A stretch of DNA of 37,403 nucleotides. Source: Thermoplasmata archaeon (GTDB lineage Archaea > Thermoplasmatota > Thermoplasmata > Thermoplasmatales > Thermoplasmataceae). A model generated the notes under the pieces. It did not search any database. It was given only the letters and a program-made list of their open reading frames with translations, and had not been told where the DNA came from. The stretch is from positions 1 through 37,403 of the forward strand of contig JAKATM010000003.1 in the NCBI GenBank assembly GCA_021818765.1, read 5' to 3'. The position numbers and the translations under genes were made by a program. Shown here piece by piece: positions 36,651 through 37,403 of this stretch. Position 1 is the first letter of the stretch, and the number at the start of each line of letters is the position of its first letter.

Positions 36651-36734
36651 GCGGAGGGCCGGATTTGAACCGGCGAATCTCTACAGAAATGGACTCTGAA
36701 TCCATCGCCTTTGACCAAGCTCGACAACCTCCGC
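36651..36734 (-). tRNA. tRNA-Leu (CAG), type II with long variable arm, no encoded CCA
   Basis: Minus strand: GCGGAGG-TT-GTCGAGCTTGGTCAAAGGCG-ATGGA-TTCAGAG-TCCAT-TTCTGTAGAGATTC-GCCGG-TTCAAAT-CCGGC-CCTCCGC. Perfect acceptor, anticodon and T stems. Confidence 0.95.
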
Positions 36735-36760
36735 TCTGTAATAGGGGTATAATAGTTTGG

Positions 36761-36770
36761 TATTTTAAAA
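36761..36770 (-). promoter_or_regulatory. TATA box for tRNA-Leu
   Basis: ttttaaaata (minus strand) centred about 30 nt upstream of the tRNA 5' end. Confidence 0.5.
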
Positions 36771-36936
36771 GTCATTGCTTTCATTATCTGATTCAAAATA
36801 GCCACATTTTAAACAATAATACATTTAGGATAGAAACATGAATTATTCATCGAATGGTACAAATCTGATGTTTAATTGGTCTGTTTTGACTTTTCTTCCA
36901 CAGAATTAAACTAAGTTCATAGAATAAGGTTCCTGC

Positions 36937-37403
36937 ATGCATGAAGACTTGAAGATACGACCTGATGACACAATTTTCATTGCAATCAATCCCGGAGTGG
37001 AAAATTTCAAGGACGTATCAACTAAATTCGAAGTGGTAACAGCTTTTGAATATATTTTTGAGGCAGCCCGTAAAAGACAGATTCCAGCTATCTTTTGTAG
37101 AAGAAAGGAACCCCTAAACATGGACAAAGGAGTTAACTCCCTTCATGTCACTGCCTTTGACAATGAATTCTCCAGCAGGTACCAGAAAGTCCTCTCTTCA
37201 TCTAAAGAAGGGTATCTTCCATACGACGGCCTTGATGCATTTACATCGAGTGATCTGGTCAATAGGATAAAACTATCTCTGAGATCGGCAATATGCATTT
37301 TTGGCATACCTATCGAAATGGATGTGATAGCGTCGGTCTTTGGCGCCATCCGCCTTGGATGGAAACCATTCCTGATTTCAGACGCATCATCATCTGTATC
37401 AGA
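36937..37403 (+). CDS. Partial isochorismatase-fold-like protein with replaced catalytic triad, truncated at window end
   Basis: Absent from the ORF track because it has no stop in the window. Manual translation: MHEDLKIRPDDTIFIAINPGVENFKDVSTKFEVVTAFEYIFEAARKRQIPAIFCRRKEPLNMDKGVNSLHVTAFDNEFSSRYQKVLSSSKEGYLPYDGLDAFTSSDLVNRIKLSLRSAICIFGIPIEMDVIASVFGAIRLGWKPFLISDASSSVS. Confidence 0.65.
   Translation, partial: MHEDLKIRPDDTIFIAINPGVENFKDVSTKFEVVTAFEYIFEAARKRQIPAIFCRRKEPLNMDKGVNSLHVTAFDNEFSSRYQKVLSSSKEGYLPYDGLDAFTSSDLVNRIKLSLRSAICIFGIPIEMDVIASVFGAIRLGWKPFLISDASSSVS

Noticed and set aside
36644-36841. 65-aa ORF covering the tRNA-Leu gene (and 36605..36805 on the other strand)
   Set aside because: The sequence folds as a complete type II tRNA; the ORFs are by-products.
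1-37403. CRISPR array or cas genes
   Set aside because: No regularly spaced direct repeats and no Cas-like proteins seen by eye on either strand.

Overview
Gene-dense chromosomal window that reads as archaeal. It contains replication factor C large subunit, PCNA, Taw1/TYW1, NreA, a Pop5-like RNase P protein, and a tRNA-Leu preceded by a TATA box. The overall gene set resembles the Thermoplasmatales, but that lineage call is inference. About 33 protein genes are supportable. Groups include: a translationally coupled MFS transporter plus small membrane protein; a beta-oxidation cluster (two acyl-CoA dehydrogenases and a thiolase, plus a third acyl-CoA dehydrogenase elsewhere) near a FadF/EMO-like membrane Fe-S oxidoreductase; an M1 aminopeptidase; a large S53 (sedolisin) peptidase with a repeat-rich C-terminus; an NreA / SplB-like radical SAM / PCNA run; and an msrB-msrA pair. 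The most interesting locus is 23.8-29.1 kb: a solitary DNA methyltransferase and an APH-fold kinase beside a vWA + PP2C phosphatase + membrane-anchored Ser/Thr kinase triad. This triad resembles the bacterial TerY-P-type vWA-PP2C-kinase module but sits in an archaeal context and has no ter genes in the window. The left edge carries the N-terminus of a truncated IS-type transposase next to an 18-bp perfect palindrome. The right edge carries an ORF missing from the supplied track that looks like an isochorismatase-fold protein with all three catalytic residues replaced. No CRISPR array or rRNA was seen.
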